Program-made: the position numbers and the translations under genes
Shown here: positions 10,780 through 22,058 of the stretch, one piece after another
Layout: each line of letters starts with the position of its first letter
How positions within the stretch are numbered: position 1 is the first letter of the stretch
The notes under the pieces: generated by a model
Database searches by the model: none
What the model saw: only the letters and a program-made list of their open reading frames with translations
Told to the model about the DNA's origin: nothing
Assembly (NCBI GenBank): GCA_932521025.1
Contig: OW051469.1
Location: 8,258,398-8,322,397, forward strand
Direction: 5' to 3'
Length of the DNA: 64,000 nt
DNA from: Oscheius onirici
Taxonomy: Eukaryota > Nematoda > Chromadorea > Rhabditida > Rhabditidae

Positions 10780-12012
10780 ATGACTAGAATGATTCTCCTT
10801 CTTCTTCTTTTACCGATCGTCTCGCTTGCCGAACCCCTCACTTCGGCTGAAAACATGCGGCTTCAGAGAATCTGTGGAAGGACGTTCCAAGAACATTCTA
10901 CGGTTCAAAAATCTATACACACGGAGAACGCAACGCGATTCGAAGCTCCGTTTGCTGTCGGCATACGAATAAATAGAACCCAAGACGACTGTAAGGAATG
11001 TGTTCATCGACAAAACCGTAATTCAGATATCCAGAATAGCAAGGCTCATTGCTCCGGAACGCTCATCAGTCCACGACACATCATAACAGCTGCACACTGT
11101 GTGGACCGACAATGGTAACACTTTTAACGGCTTAGAGATTAAAAAACTTTCAAAGTGTCTTAACTATTTTTCAGCCAACCTGACCATCCAAAGTATCGTT
11201 ATCAATGCCTGAAGAATCAGTTCATTTTGATATCGACGAGTTGCTCAATGTACGATATCGACGAGTTTCTCAATGATGGAAAAATAACTTGTGATTCTGA
11301 CCACTACGTGAAAGTTAAAAGAGTTTATCAACACAAGATGTTTGACAAACATCAGCGGCAGGGATCAAGAAGAGATGTGGCTGTGTATGAACTTGAACAC
11401 GATGTCCCATTCGGGAAGACCATTTGGCCTGCTTGTATCAATAGTGGGTTGTTCTGCAATATAAATACGAACAATTTTTCAGCTATCGACCCACAGCCGG
11501 ACACTCCGCTTATTATGTTTGGATATGGTAGGAATGAGATACGTTTTAGTAATGGCCTACTTCGCAAACATCCTACGAAAATAGTCTCTCATTCGGAATG
11601 CAAAAAATATCGTGATCTGGAAATTGCAGGAATTGACATAATGTGTTCTCGACATCCGAAGGGGTTCGCATGTGGAGTGAGTGAAGTGTCTGCAAAGCTA
11701 ATCACGTTTTAGGGTGACAGTGGAGCAGGACAAATCCTTATGAAGGACGGAAAGGCGTTCATTACGGGAGCACTCAACTATGGATTACCATGTAGCCTAA
11801 GCATGCCATCAGGTTAATTCTGGGGAAACAGAACGGATGCCTCTATTTGACCCGAAAATATAACATGTTCAGAAAAGCTCATGGACTTCAGTGCATCGAT
11901 GATCTTTCACAATCGGTGGATCTGCGCCGCTACTGGAGTTTGTCCTAACAGAATCCTCACTGAAGCTGAAAAGAAGATCCTCGCTGAGGAGTACTGGGTC
12001 ATTGACAGATAA
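10780..12012 (+). CDS. Secreted trypsin-like serine protease, DUF316 type (copy 2)
   Basis: Exons 10780-10990, 11027-11114, 11175-11443, 11483-11676, 11713-11812 and 11873-12012 give 333 residues. A signal peptide (MTRMILLLLLLPIVSLAEP) is followed by CGRTFQ, HIITAAHC (His), RDVAVYELEHDVPFG (Asp), GDSGAG (Ser) and ICAATGVCPNR. Compared with copy 1 it lacks one intron after GYG: the frame runs straight through GYGRNEIRF. Its first intron (36 nt) is also stop-free and in frame. It is the best preserved copy of the array and presumably active. Confidence 0.86.
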
Positions 12013-12329
12013 ACTTGAGTTCCATAAAGAAGTTCATTGGCATCCTTGTTCTTATTTGCGCTCACAACCAATCTTCAAACGTGTGACGGAAAATACAGCT
12101 CGATCAAATGTGCTACCCAAAGAACAAAGTATGAGCGAGTGTGAACTGATCTACCAAGACTCGCCATGATGGCAAAAACAGTGCCACCGACGAGCAAAGT
12201 AAAACTTGTTAACTGCTTTCTGACTATCTGAATCTCTCTCCGTTTTCCCATGACTAACAATAAGAGCCAAGAAACTGTAAAAAAAAGAAAAGAAAAAAGA
12301 CCAATTTTGATCAAAGCTTTACAGTTTTC

Positions 12330-12430
12330 AAATAAATTTTTGGCGACAATCGGAAGAAAGAAAGGGAAACCCAAATGACCAGGTATTTTTATTGTTCGAA
12401 CTTGACACATTGTTCTATTGTTTTGCATAA
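12330..12430 (+). promoter_or_regulatory. Conserved upstream block and GCATAAA box, protease 3 (pseudogene)
   Basis: AAATTTTTGGCGACAATC, GGAAGAAAGAAAGGG, CCCAAATGACCAGG and then CTATTGTTTTGCATAAAAGC. The promoter block is still recognisable although the coding region behind it is decayed. Confidence 0.55.
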
Positions 12431-12467
12431 AAGCAGCAGTTCGGAACTGGAACGCAAGATTCGCAGA

Positions 12468-13715
12468 ATGATTCTTCTCCTCCCCCTTCTGCCCGTCTTC
12501 TGTCTTGCCAGACCTCTCACTCCTGACGAAAATACGCGGCTTCAGGAAATCTGCGGAAGAACCTCCCAGAAGTTTGTTAAAAGATCCATGAATACTGCTA
12601 CTGCTACCGTTTTGAAGCTCGCCATTCGATCAAATACCACCGACGTGGACTGTAAGAAACTCTTCGTTTTGTCAGGAATCAGCATTTTTCAGATATTCAA
12701 AATAGCGTTGATAAATGTTCCGGAACATTGATCAGCTCACGGCACGTCATTACTGCCGCTCACTGTGTTTCAAAATGTGGCGGAGAAAAGTGAGAATTTT
12801 GAATCACTTTGAACACAGACAGGGACTAAAAGAAGAGTATTTTTTAGCGGCTATTATCCCGTCAACTGTTTAAAGAATCATTTCATTTCGATGTCGGCGA
12901 GTTGTACCCACGATGAAAACCAAGAAGTGGCTTACGACTCTGAGGAATATGTGAAAACCCAACGAGCTTTTGTGTCAAAACAGTTCGAAGGTGGCATTCC
13001 CAACATTCAAGGAGATGTGACTGTCTATAACATGATGTTTATTTTGGGAAGACCATTTTCCTGCTTGCGTTAATAGTAACTAGACCTAGTGATAGAAAAG
13101 AAAGAATTTTCAGTTATCGATCCTCTGCCGGGAAGTTCGTTGATCATGTTTGGATACGGCAGGAATAAGTAAGCTAATATGAAAAAAAAAAATTCTTCTT
13201 TAGTAGTGATGACACAGGCAGTGGTACTCTGCGCAAACACCCGACCAAAATAGTTTCACATGATGAATGCAGAAAATATCGTGGTGGTCGATCCTTATTA
13301 AGGGAAAGGACGTAATCTGTAGCCGCCATCCAAGAGCCTATGACTGTCGTGTAATTTATGTTGTGAACTTGTAATTTGTTCTTATAGGGAGACAGTGGAG
13401 CAGGACAAATCGTGATGAGAAATGGGAAGGCTTTTGTCACCGCCGCATTCACTTATGGAGATGGTTGTCTTCCGGAGAGGAAACCAGGTTAGCTTTTCAA
13501 CTATTAGAGAAAGTGGAATAGTTTGAGTTCTTACAGTACCAAACGGAGAAAACTCAAAATTTTCAGAAAAGATCATGGACTTTAGTTCCTCTCTCGCCAA
13601 CCATACTCTTTGGTTTTGTGCCGCTACTGGAGTCTGTCCCGACAAAATTCTCACTGATGAAGAAAAGAAGACTCTGGCCAAAGAATACTGGGTCATTGCG
13701 CGAGAAGAATTTTAA
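12468..13715 (+). pseudogene. Third DUF316-type protease copy, frameshifted
   Basis: The signal peptide (MILLLPLLPVFCLARP), CGRTSQ, HVITAAHC, GDSGAG and FCAATGVCPDK blocks remain in order with the same introns as copy 1, but the frame is broken at least three times. Near 12610 the ATRFEAPF block is out of frame. Near 13030-13070 about 10-11 nt are missing after the catalytic-Asp block and a stop follows. Near 13290-13313 a 1-nt loss gives another stop. A near-miss explanation would be sequencing errors, but three separate lesions plus normal neighbours favour decay. The two flanking copies are intact. Confidence 0.75.
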
Positions 13716-13718
13716 TTT

Positions 13719-13882
13719 GGGTTTCATAAAGAATTCGACTGTCATCTTTGTTTCTGCTTGTTACTTTGTTTTCTCTTTTCTATCCGCTGTTCATCTCAAT
13801 ATGCAATTTATTGCTCTTTTCTCCGCCTTTTCGTTCATAAAGAATTTGCTTGTCATCCTTGTTTCTGTTTGCACTCGCAACC
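13719..13882. repeat. Duplicated protease 3' flank
   Basis: Two tandem copies of TTCATAAAGAATT(C/T)G followed by CTGTCAT(C/C)TTTGTTTCTG (13723-13763 and 13832-13882). Both resemble the strings behind protease copies 1 and 2, suggesting remains of a fourth unit or a slipped 3' end. Confidence 0.45.
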
Positions 13883-14014
13883 AGTGATGATAAATGCAGC
13901 CGCGATCAAATATGTTCTCTTGGAGAAAGCAAACTATCCCGACCCGCCTTGCTGACAAAAAATTTTCACACCTCCAGTTACAAATAAAAGCTGACTTTAC
14001 TTTTCCTCTAGACA

Positions 14015-15184
14015 ATGACCCGACCAACAGACTACAAGCTTTACTATTTCAACGCCCGAGGCAATGGAGAGATCATCCGGCAGATTTTTGCCGTGGCTGA
14101 GAAGAACTACGAGGATATTAGAGTAGAGAAAGAGAAATGGCAACAGTGGAAGACGAAGACTCCGTTTGGACAGATGCCAGTCTTAGTGGTTGATGGATTC
14201 CAGCTTGCACAGACCTACACAATCGCTAGATATCTTTCGAGACAGTTTGGTGAGTTACACTTAAAAAGTGTTCAGATTATAAATTAACTTTTGAACCCTC
14301 ATGTTCTTGTTTTTTACATTGTCGTATACTGCTCAAAAAATAGAGCAGTGACTGCATTGACCCTCTTCTTGACTGCCTATCCAACATTTGCATGCAGTAC
14401 CCAGCCAAATTGGCAAAACAACGTGTGCCTGAGCGACCATTTCCTTTTTAGATGGTCGCGTTCTATTTAAAAACAGACTCCCTCGAAAAGATCTCTAGTT
14501 TTGTTGTCCAGACTATAATTTTTGAATCCAGTCCGATTACTGTAAGTACTAGAATTCATTCAAAGCGCAAGGTGCAAGACCGAGGTTTGTCATGAAATGT
14601 TCAGAACCAGTTCAAAAATGTCCATGACTCTAGTTTCCCCTTCTCTCTTGACCTTCTTCAAATCCAATTAGCGACCTTCTCCACTTTCTTACCCTTTACC
14701 CTTTGCGATTCATGATTGGCGGGCAAACATTGCCTTCAAAACCCATTTGTTTGTTTTCAGCAACAATACTGCAAAATTTTCAGGGCTTGCTGGGAAAGAC
14801 GCTTGGTTCCAAGCTCAAGTTGACGCCTATGCTGATCAGTGGAAGGACTTCCTATCTGAGATCAAGCCCTTCACTTCCGTATTGTCCGGCTTTGTTCCGG
14901 GAGACTTGAACAAGCTAAAGCAAGACGTTTTTATCCCGGCCGTCAACAAACACTTCCCGATCTACGTAAACGCCATCAAGGATAACAGTTTCGGTTCTGG
15001 ATACATCGTTGGCTGTAGTCTGACCTGGGTTGACCTTCTCATCGCTGAATTTGTCTGTAATCTGGAAACGACAGCACCTCAGGTTCTCGACAACTTTCCG
15101 GCTTTGAGAGCGCACAAGAAGCTGGTTCAGAGCAATCCTCAGCTGAAGAATTGGCTGAAGAATCGACCGAATACTGCTCTTTGA
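14015..15184 (+). CDS. Glutathione S-transferase, nematode sigma-like (copy 1)
   Basis: Exons 14015-14249 and 14784-15184 give 211 residues, a normal GST length. The N-terminal thioredoxin-like domain starts YKLYYFNARGNGEIIRQIF, with the catalytic Tyr in LYYF. It contains PFGQMPVLVVDG (cis-Pro) and a Gln in QLAQTYTIARYL in the place that binds the glutathione gamma-glutamyl group. The all-helical C-terminal domain carries GYIVGCSLTWVDLLIAE. The enzyme conjugates glutathione to electrophiles in the cytosol. The 534-bp intron follows RQFG, the same place as in the neighbour. CCTCTAG just before ACA-ATG is a likely trans-splice site; AATAAA is at 15187-15192. It is tandem with the next GST. Confidence 0.93.
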
Positions 15185-15410
15185 GTAATAAAGACTCTCT
15201 TTTTAGTAATTTTCACTGTCTCATTATTAACAAAGGTTTATCTCTCTTTTTGCGAGTGGGTGGTCGACCTGCCAAAACGGGACTATTTACACGCACCGCT
15301 TTGCCACAATTACCGTCCCTCCCCTCACGAAAGTAAAAGTGTTGACAAAATATCTCTCTCGCTCCCGCTCGCGCCGGTTAAAACGCCACCAGCCTACTTC
15401 AACTTTCCCC

Positions 15411-16544
15411 ATGGTTCGACCGACAAGTTACAAGCTCTACTACTTTCCGGCTCGCGGCAATGCTGAGATCATCCGACAGATTTTTGCCGTAGCTGGCAAA
15501 GATTTCGTCGATGAACGTGTTCAGCATGAAAAGTGGCCTCAGTTCAAGCCAAAGATGCAGTTTGGAACGCTGCCTGTTTTGGAAGTTGACGGCTTCCAAC
15601 TCTCGCAGACCTACACCATTGCTCGGTATTTGGCACGACAGTTTGGTAAGTTTAGGTTTAGTTTTAGTACGACTGACTCGAGACCCTTTTTTGTCATTTC
15701 CTAGATGATAACTGTAAGTTTTGACGTTCGAGATTTTCTGTAAAATGGAACGCCTCGAGAGGTTTCTAATTTTTTGTAGAAACTGTCTGAGGGCACTTCA
15801 GTATTTACACAGTTCAGTTCATACCGAGGTTCAAGCAAATATTGCGACTTTCGCTCAACTGTTTATTTAACTTTACAGCTCTTTGAATTCATCTTCGATG
15901 GAAAGCTTGTCGCTGCAAACTTGTTCCATACATGAAAAATCCAGAGTTACATTGGTCTGAAGGAGTATCCCGTGTTTTTCTAAGCACAAAATAGATTGCT
16001 GATAAGAGTCCCTTTTTAGTTCAATATTTTTTTTCTTTTTTTCTGCATTTTATCAGAATTCTAGCCCGAGATCAAAACCTAATTTCCAAAGCTGGAAAAT
16101 GTGGCAACGTAGTTGTTTCGGGGTTACAATACTGTACTTTCAGGCCTAGCCGGTGAAGACGACTGGACCGAGGCTCAAGTAGACTCTTATGCCAATCAAT
16201 GGATCGACTTTATGACTGAGATTCGTCCCTTAACCATGGTTGTCATTGGTCGTTCTGACGCCGACCTGAACCAGACTATTCAAGACATTCTGATCCCGGC
16301 CATCGACAAGAACTTCCCCTTTTTTGTCAAGGCAATTGAGCTCAACGAGACCAATTCCGGATACATTGCCGGCTCTGGACTGACCTATGTTGATCTGCTC
16401 GTGGCGGAGTATGTAGCCAATGCTGAGAAGTTTGTTCCCGAAATCCTTGCGACATATCCGACATTGAAGGAGCACTCTCAATTGGTTCGCAGCAATCCGA
16501 ATCTGAAGAAGTGGCTCGAAACACGACCTGTTACACCATACTAG
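15411..16544 (+). CDS. Glutathione S-transferase, nematode sigma-like (copy 2)
   Basis: Exons 15411-15645 and 16144-16544 give 211 residues, with the same exon sizes as copy 1. Conserved parts are YKLYYFPARGNAEIIRQIF (catalytic Tyr), GTLPVLEVDG, QLSQTYTIARYLARQFG and SGLTYVDLLVAEY. It is clearly a tandem duplicate of the upstream gene: same intron site and same C-terminal pattern (SNPNLKKWLETRP). AATAAA is at 16567-16572. Substrate preference cannot be read from the sequence. Confidence 0.93.
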
Positions 16545-17648
16545 TCAGAAATGTTGATAGTCTTTCAATAAACAGTGTATGATCCGACCGCGTTGTTCTC
16601 TAATTGGAGTACCAGTTGAGCCGGGAGAACATTCAAAAACCGGATGCTTGCGAGTAGCTGATCCCTAGATTTCCAAATGAAAGTTAACATCATGATAAAT
16701 AGACTTTATTCTTGTTTACTCTTGCATTCTCTTCTTGAGTGACGTCGGAATCCGGAATTAATGTTGACGAGTTTGTAAGTGCTCTAGTGTGAGTGGTCTG
16801 AACAGTTAAAAGAGTGTGACAGAAGCAAAGACAGGTGGTCGTAAAAGTATGCCAGACTTCTGCTAATGCGGCTTTTTAACTGGATTTACTCGTCTCGGTA
16901 ATGTATTTTCCCTGCAATGTTTTTGATAAATTTCCAAAGTGAACTGTTACTTTACTTTGCTTTAAAATTCTTTGAATCTTAAATTTTAGGAGAAAACGAG
17001 TGGACGATTCAAATCTTCAGGTACAAAATGTTCCAACTATTGATCCGAGTTCCGTGCCATGGAGTCTAAAACGCCAGTCAAAGTAGTTCATCTAGCCGTG
17101 AACTCGAGCGATCTTATCGGACAAATTCACCTTGGAACTTGGTGTTTTTCTGTGGACTGTCCGAGATGCAATCGGACAATCGGCTGCCCCTCTGCTGCTA
17201 GTTCCTCGCACATTTCAGCTGATCCCTTTTTCGGTCCTTCCACGGGTTTTACGCTGGAAATGGCCACATGCGGTTGCGGCTAATCTTTCCATTGTACTCG
17301 ACCGGACCTTTTACTATCTCTGCCAGTTCTCCAAGTACAAGGTCGACCACACTTTATTTCTCACTTTATGCCCATTAAAACGACTCCTTCCGCCATCCTG
17401 TTCTCGCCTTCACTCACACCCAATTGAGCACTCACAAGTTCTTCTTCACTTTCCCTTCCTGTCCTTGTTTCAAGTCCAATCAAAACTGTCCCTCTGTTCC
17501 TCTGCCCCCTTGCTCATACATCAACATCCTCCCCTTTTGTTTTCTGTGTTCTGGGTCAGAACTTCTGACCAGTCAACTTTAACAGCCCCTTCAATTTTCT
17601 CTGTTCAATTATCAGTTCACTACTTTTTTTTCACTTTCAGCGTATCGC
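16545..17648. other. Region between GST and dehydrogenase with a coding-like stretch
   Basis: No gene is firmly supported. From about 17020 to 17340 the composition is coding-like and one plus-strand frame (17132-17341) stays open with a hydrophobic-basic sequence ending at an AAG|GTCGAC donor-like site. It cannot be joined in frame to the dehydrogenase ATG at 17649 across the AG at 17640. It may be a 5' leader exon of the dehydrogenase or an unrelated remnant. 17340-17640 is pyrimidine-rich and intron-like. Confidence 0.35.
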
Positions 17649-19092
17649 ATGGCTCGTGCCAGTTTTTGCCGTCGTGTGTGGGTAGCCGTGTCGTTCATTT
17701 TCATCTACTCATTTTATCTACTCACCGACATTTTCAAACTTCTTTTCGGAAGACGGAAAAAGATTGAAGGACAGGTGGTCGTAATCACCGGAGGAGCTCA
17801 AGGAATCGGACAACAGGTTGCCCGTCTTCTTGCCACAAGAAACAAGGCAGTCTGCTGTCTCATAGACATCAACGAGGTCAGTTTTTTCTCCTCGTGACAA
17901 TGTCCAAATTGTTTCCCTATAAGGAACTTTCTCGTCAACATATCAGTCATTTTTTAAACTTGCAAAGTGGTCGAGATGGATTTCGGGGGCGGCGGCCCGG
18001 TTGTAGAACTTTCTCCGACCAAAGACTCTTTAGAAGATTGGTCGCTTAGCGGAACAGGAAATAAATGAAGCTGGAGGAGAAGCCCACTACTACCGAGGAG
18101 ACATTTCGAGCTACGAGGAGATGTGTCGACTCGCCGAGGAGATTCGGGTCAATCATGGTAGTTATATGGGAATTTACTCGACTAACTTTTTATAACTTTG
18201 AGCCATTTTCTGGCTTTTTGTCAGGCTGGAAAATGGTTCTGTACTTTGATAAATGAGAGACAATAACTCGAAAGTCCTCTTCCAGGCACAGTCTCTATCG
18301 TTGTCTGTAATGCTGCCATTCTGAAGTTTGGAGAGTTCGATACGTTGACTGAAGGTGATTTCAAAAGAAATAATGACGTGAACATACTCGGACATATCTG
18401 GGCAAGTTCTTGGTTAAATCCAAGACCAAAGCTGTTCAGACAGTCAAAGCCTTCCTTCCTCAAATGATGGCTGCCAACGCCGGACATTTTGTGTCGCTGA
18501 ATAGTATTTGTGGACATTTTGGAGAGTACTGTGGAACGGCTTACTGGTAAGTTTTGAGAGAGTCTGAGAGACAGAGGGACAGAGGGATAAAGAGACAGTA
18601 ATTGAACAAAGTTTCCAGCACTGCCAAATTTGCCTGTCGCGGCTTCATGGAAGCTCTACAGATGGAACTGATTGAGAAACAACTCGATAAGAAGATTATC
18701 CTAACCAACATTTTCCCCTACTTTGTCCGAACCAACTTTATCCAGAACCTTGAGGAACCATACTGCACGTGAGTGTGACCTTTAAAATGAGAAACGAGTT
18801 TTGCTCATAACCTGACCGGTCTCTGGTCGGTTTCGTAATCAGTCGACCATCAGGTTCCATTTCGGTATCTCACCAATTTTCCAGATTCTTCGACGTCCTG
18901 GAGCCGGAAAGATGCGCCAAAGAAATTGTGGATTCGATTCTGTTGGAGCGGATGAATCATTACATTCCCGGTGCCGTTGGTGTTCTCTGTCGCTACCTTA
19001 AATGTCTCGGAACTCGTGGAACTTTGCCTTCTGGCAGAAAAGCCTTTGACTTTCGATATCGCCCCAAGATAATTCCCGAAAAGATTGTCTAG
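17649..19092 (+). CDS. Membrane-anchored short-chain dehydrogenase/reductase (SDR16C / 17-beta-HSD11-like)
   Basis: Exons 17649-17876, 18034-18157, 18286-18401, 18425-18546, 18619-18768 and 18885-19092 give 315 residues. An N-terminal membrane anchor (FIFIYSFYLLTDIFKLLFG) is followed by the NAD(P)-binding TGGAQGIGQQVA, then CNAAI (the NNAG-like motif), the serine region GHFVSLNSICGHFG and the catalytic Tyr-x-x-x-Lys in YCTAKFACRG. Family members oxidise or reduce steroids, retinoids or lipids at the ER or lipid droplets. The substrate here is unknown. The junction 18401|18425 needs a 23-nt GC-AG intron to keep frame, which is abnormally short and could be an assembly gap. The start is the first Met before the anchor. 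Confidence 0.85.
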
Positions 19093-19243
19093 AATGAATA
19101 TTTATCAAGGCTTTCAAGTCGAAGATTAAAATTGATGAACTTAAAAAAGTATCTGACCCCTTGCTAATTATAGTTTGCCCCTGTAAACTGCCAGGTATCG
19201 TTTGAGGGAGTCCAGCTGGCCCCGAGGGACTAACTCGGCCGGC

Positions 19244-20028
19244 ATGTCTTACCTCGCAACAGTTCCCATGCAACTTTCTGTAATTTGCCCAAAATGCAAG
19301 TCCATGGTTTCAACTTCGAATTGTGCCTGTCGCTGTGGATACCATTTTCTCAAAGAAGAAGGAAAGCTGTAGGTTTTTATCATCGATAAGGTGCCTTTTA
19401 TCCTCCCCCCCCCCCCCCCAAACTTTAGGAAAAGAAATCTCATTTTTCTTGTTCACGCATACGCTTTCCTGCTTTGTAATCTACAACAAAGTTGTACTCC
19501 TTGACAAACTCAATGGTTTGTTGAAAAAGGAAAATGATCTGGAAAATGAGGTTTCATACCAAAGTACCAAAGTTTGGTAGAGCGCAAAAGTAGACGTTCC
19601 AATTTCATCTGCAACCTCATGGTTACAGGTTTTCTCACAACAGCTGTACTAACCAAACCATCGTCATGGGTCCCGATGATCACTTTTTCTGCAAAGATTG
19701 CACAAGTTTTCACTTCCTCGGTAAGTTGAACTTATTTTTATATCCTGAAAACCCGTTCTTAGATATTCACAGTGGGCCAACCTCAGCGAGTCAACTTCCC
19801 TACTTTCCAGTTTATGTTCAGCATCGTATGAAGATATTCGGTGTCCAAAAGGAGGTTGCCGAAGACTTGGAGAAGAAGAAGATGGAACAGGAAACGCTGA
19901 AGGGACTGCAAGCACAAGCTTGCCGAAAAGCGCGAGATAATTTTGAAGAAATTGGCAGAACTAGACGGATCCTATGCGTACAATACACGTTCTTCTGTAT
20001 AGCATTGTTGAAACCACGGATATCATAA
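19244..20028 (+). CDS. UPF0547-like zinc-ribbon protein with charged C-terminus
   Basis: Exons 19244-19368, 19629-19720 and 19763-20028 give 160 residues. The N-terminal part has ICPKCKSMVSTSNCACRCGY, a Cys pattern like the UPF0547 zinc ribbon (CPECxxxVP..C..CPCGY) of human C16orf87. A second cluster is FFCKDCTSFHF, followed by a basic helical tail (EVAEDLEKKKMEQETLKG). The first intron holds a run of 15 C at 19405-19419. The 3' end is uncertain: a further open stretch at 20052-20279 could be a terminal exon reached by alternative splicing. Function is unknown; I only recognise the zinc-ribbon pattern. Confidence 0.5.
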
Positions 20029-20525
20029 ATTTATTGAATGTTTTGTAACGGATGAAATACAACGATACCCACATTGTTATTTTCCAACAACGTCGTCTGA
20101 AGAACACCTTTCATGCAGATCTTGAAGTCGTCAAGTTGGAGAGAGCTGTGACGAAGAAGAACATGGATGCTGGAAAAGGATGCCTTCTAATAAGAAAACT
20201 AAATGCTGTTCCTCAGGATTCTCTAAAGATTCGCAGGGAATTGGAAAATCATATTGGATTGACGAAACGGTTGAGATGACTGCAATGTAAGTCTGTCTTT
20301 CTGTTTCAGAATTGCTGTCCCTCTGACTCTTCCAGCACTCCCCATTTTCAAGGCGAAAAGAAGCCTCACACTGAAGCTTTCCAGCCAATTTTGGAGATGT
20401 TTGTCGGGATCACAATCACAAAGAAACTCGATGAGTAACGTTGTGCTTCTTGTTGAAAATAAAGTCACTGTTCTGCACTCTTTATTGTTGCTTTCTTTTG
20501 CAGCAAAAGTCGACTGTTTTTGGTC

Positions 20526-20539
20526 AGATAGCGCTATCT
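20526..20539. promoter_or_regulatory. Inverted pair of GATA sites upstream of lysozyme
   Basis: AGATAGCGCTATCT is a perfect 14-bp palindrome made of two GATA cores facing each other, 91 bp before the lysozyme start codon. GATA factors such as ELT-2 drive intestinal genes, lysozymes among them, in C. elegans. The link here is inference. Confidence 0.45.
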
Positions 20540-20629
20540 AAGCGACTCACAAGACCTTCCTCTAGCGACTTTCGACTTTTATCGCAGCTCTTACGAACAC
20601 AGTTATCGCTCTCAGTTCTGCCAGCTACC

Positions 20630-21443
20630 ATGTTCAGGTGAGCTGTTCACCTTCTCCGAAGAGAATGTTCTTCAGATTCTTTGTTCTTGCTCTGCTGGGC
20701 GTTGTCTCAGCCGACATGGGCTGGGACGGAATCCAGTCCGTTTCAACCAGTGGCTTCACTTGTCTGAAGAACAATGGCTTCAGCTTTTACATTGCTCGCG
20801 TCTGGACAAGTGTCGGCAGTTACGATAACACCGGAATTCAGAACATCAAAAACGCTAGAGCTGGTAGGTTAACGGAGGAAAGTCGAGAGATAGAGAGACA
20901 CAGGGATAGAGGAACAGTGGACAGAGAAACTTTGACAAATCATTAGCCTACCTTTTCAGCTGGCTGGAAGTACGTCGACGGCTACATCTTCCCCTGCCAC
21001 AAAAGTGGTTGTCCTTCCCCTGCTACCCAGGTATCTGAAACTGTCAACCATCTCAAATCTGTCGGAGCCGAATACGGTATGCTCTGGCTCGACATTGAGA
21101 CTCAGGACGTACGTTTGTTTTTCTTACTCCATGAGAATCCTAATTCAAGTGGCCAGCCGATCACAACACGAACCGTGCCTTCATCGAGGCTATGGCCAAT
21201 GAACTGGACACTCTGAAAGTCAACTGGGGAATCTATACCAACGCCAACAATTGGGGACAGATTGTCGGCAATGACTACAACAAGTTTGCTCACAAGTCGC
21301 TCTGGTGGGCCAGCTGGAATGGACAGCAGAACTTCAACGGCTTCGCCTCCTTCGGTGGATGGACCAAGGTGGCTATGAGACAGTACTTGGGAGACAAGAA
21401 TGGACCCTGTGGTGTTAATATGGACTACAACTGGTATCCTTGA
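20630..21443 (+). CDS. Secreted GH25 lysozyme (nematode lys-type)
   Basis: Exons 20630-20637, 20676-20863, 20960-21108 and 21150-21443 give 212 residues. The start codon and first eight bases form a micro-exon. A signal peptide ([15 protein letters not shown]) leads into [18 protein letters not shown], the GH25 start with its strand-1 Asp. [16 protein letters not shown] and [12 protein letters not shown] follow, carrying the catalytic Asp/Glu of the family, then [15 protein letters not shown] and LWWASWNG. It hydrolyses bacterial peptidoglycan and serves digestion or immunity in the gut. Domain length and all motifs are complete, so it should be active. Confidence 0.93.
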
Positions 21444-21619
21444 ATGTAAAGTTAATGAGTACAGTATCTGTTCCTGTCTATCGTATTTCGTGCATTAGAT
21501 AAGACGCAAAGATAGAGGTTACCGAATCTATCAACTTCTTAACGTCTTGAAGAAACAGGGGCATCGATACAAATCGTGGAAGTTGAACATAATGGGAGAA
21601 GAAGCTTTACTTTCACTAA

Positions 21620-22058
21620 AATTATCTATTTTCTTCCGAACATTGGGGGCTGTCCTCCTTGCTGACCACCTTGTTGACCTCACATCCGTCCCTGGCCGCC
21701 CTGCTGACCACCTTGTTGCCCAGTTTGACCTCCTTGTTGTCCTCCCATTTGACCGCCTTGCTGTTGGCCTTCTTGTCCGCCCATCTGCCCACCTTGTCGC
21801 TGGCCTCCCATGCCGCCTTGTTGTCTTCCCATTTGTCCCTCCCATGCCGCCTTGTTGTCCACCCATCTCACCTCCTTGCTGAGCATCTTGTTGGTCAGTT
21901 TGACCTCTCACCTGTCCTCCTTATTGACCACCCATTTGTCCTCGTACTCCTTGCTGTTGTCCTCCCGGTTGTCCACCTTGCTGCCCAGTTTGTTCTCCTC
22001 TAGGAGGAGCAGGCATGACGGCAACGAAGCCAAGCATAACAATGAGGACGACCTTCAT
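21620..22058 (-). pseudogene. Gly-Gln-rich secreted peptide gene, interrupted
   Basis: Read on the minus strand, the start codon at 22058 opens a signal peptide (MKVVLIVMLGFVAVMPAPP), then RGEQTGQQGGQPGGQQQG and GGQ repeats. A TAA (21923-21921) ends the frame after 45 codons. The GGQ/GQQGG coding continues to about 21630 in the same and then in shifted frames. A CTTTTATA on the plus strand (TATAAAAG on the minus, 22126-22133) and a TTTCAG just before the ATG give it a normal promoter and trans-splice site. It is either a decayed repeat gene or a short real peptide with repeat-rich 3' UTR. Composition resembles secreted low-complexity peptides; function is unknown. Confidence 0.5.
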
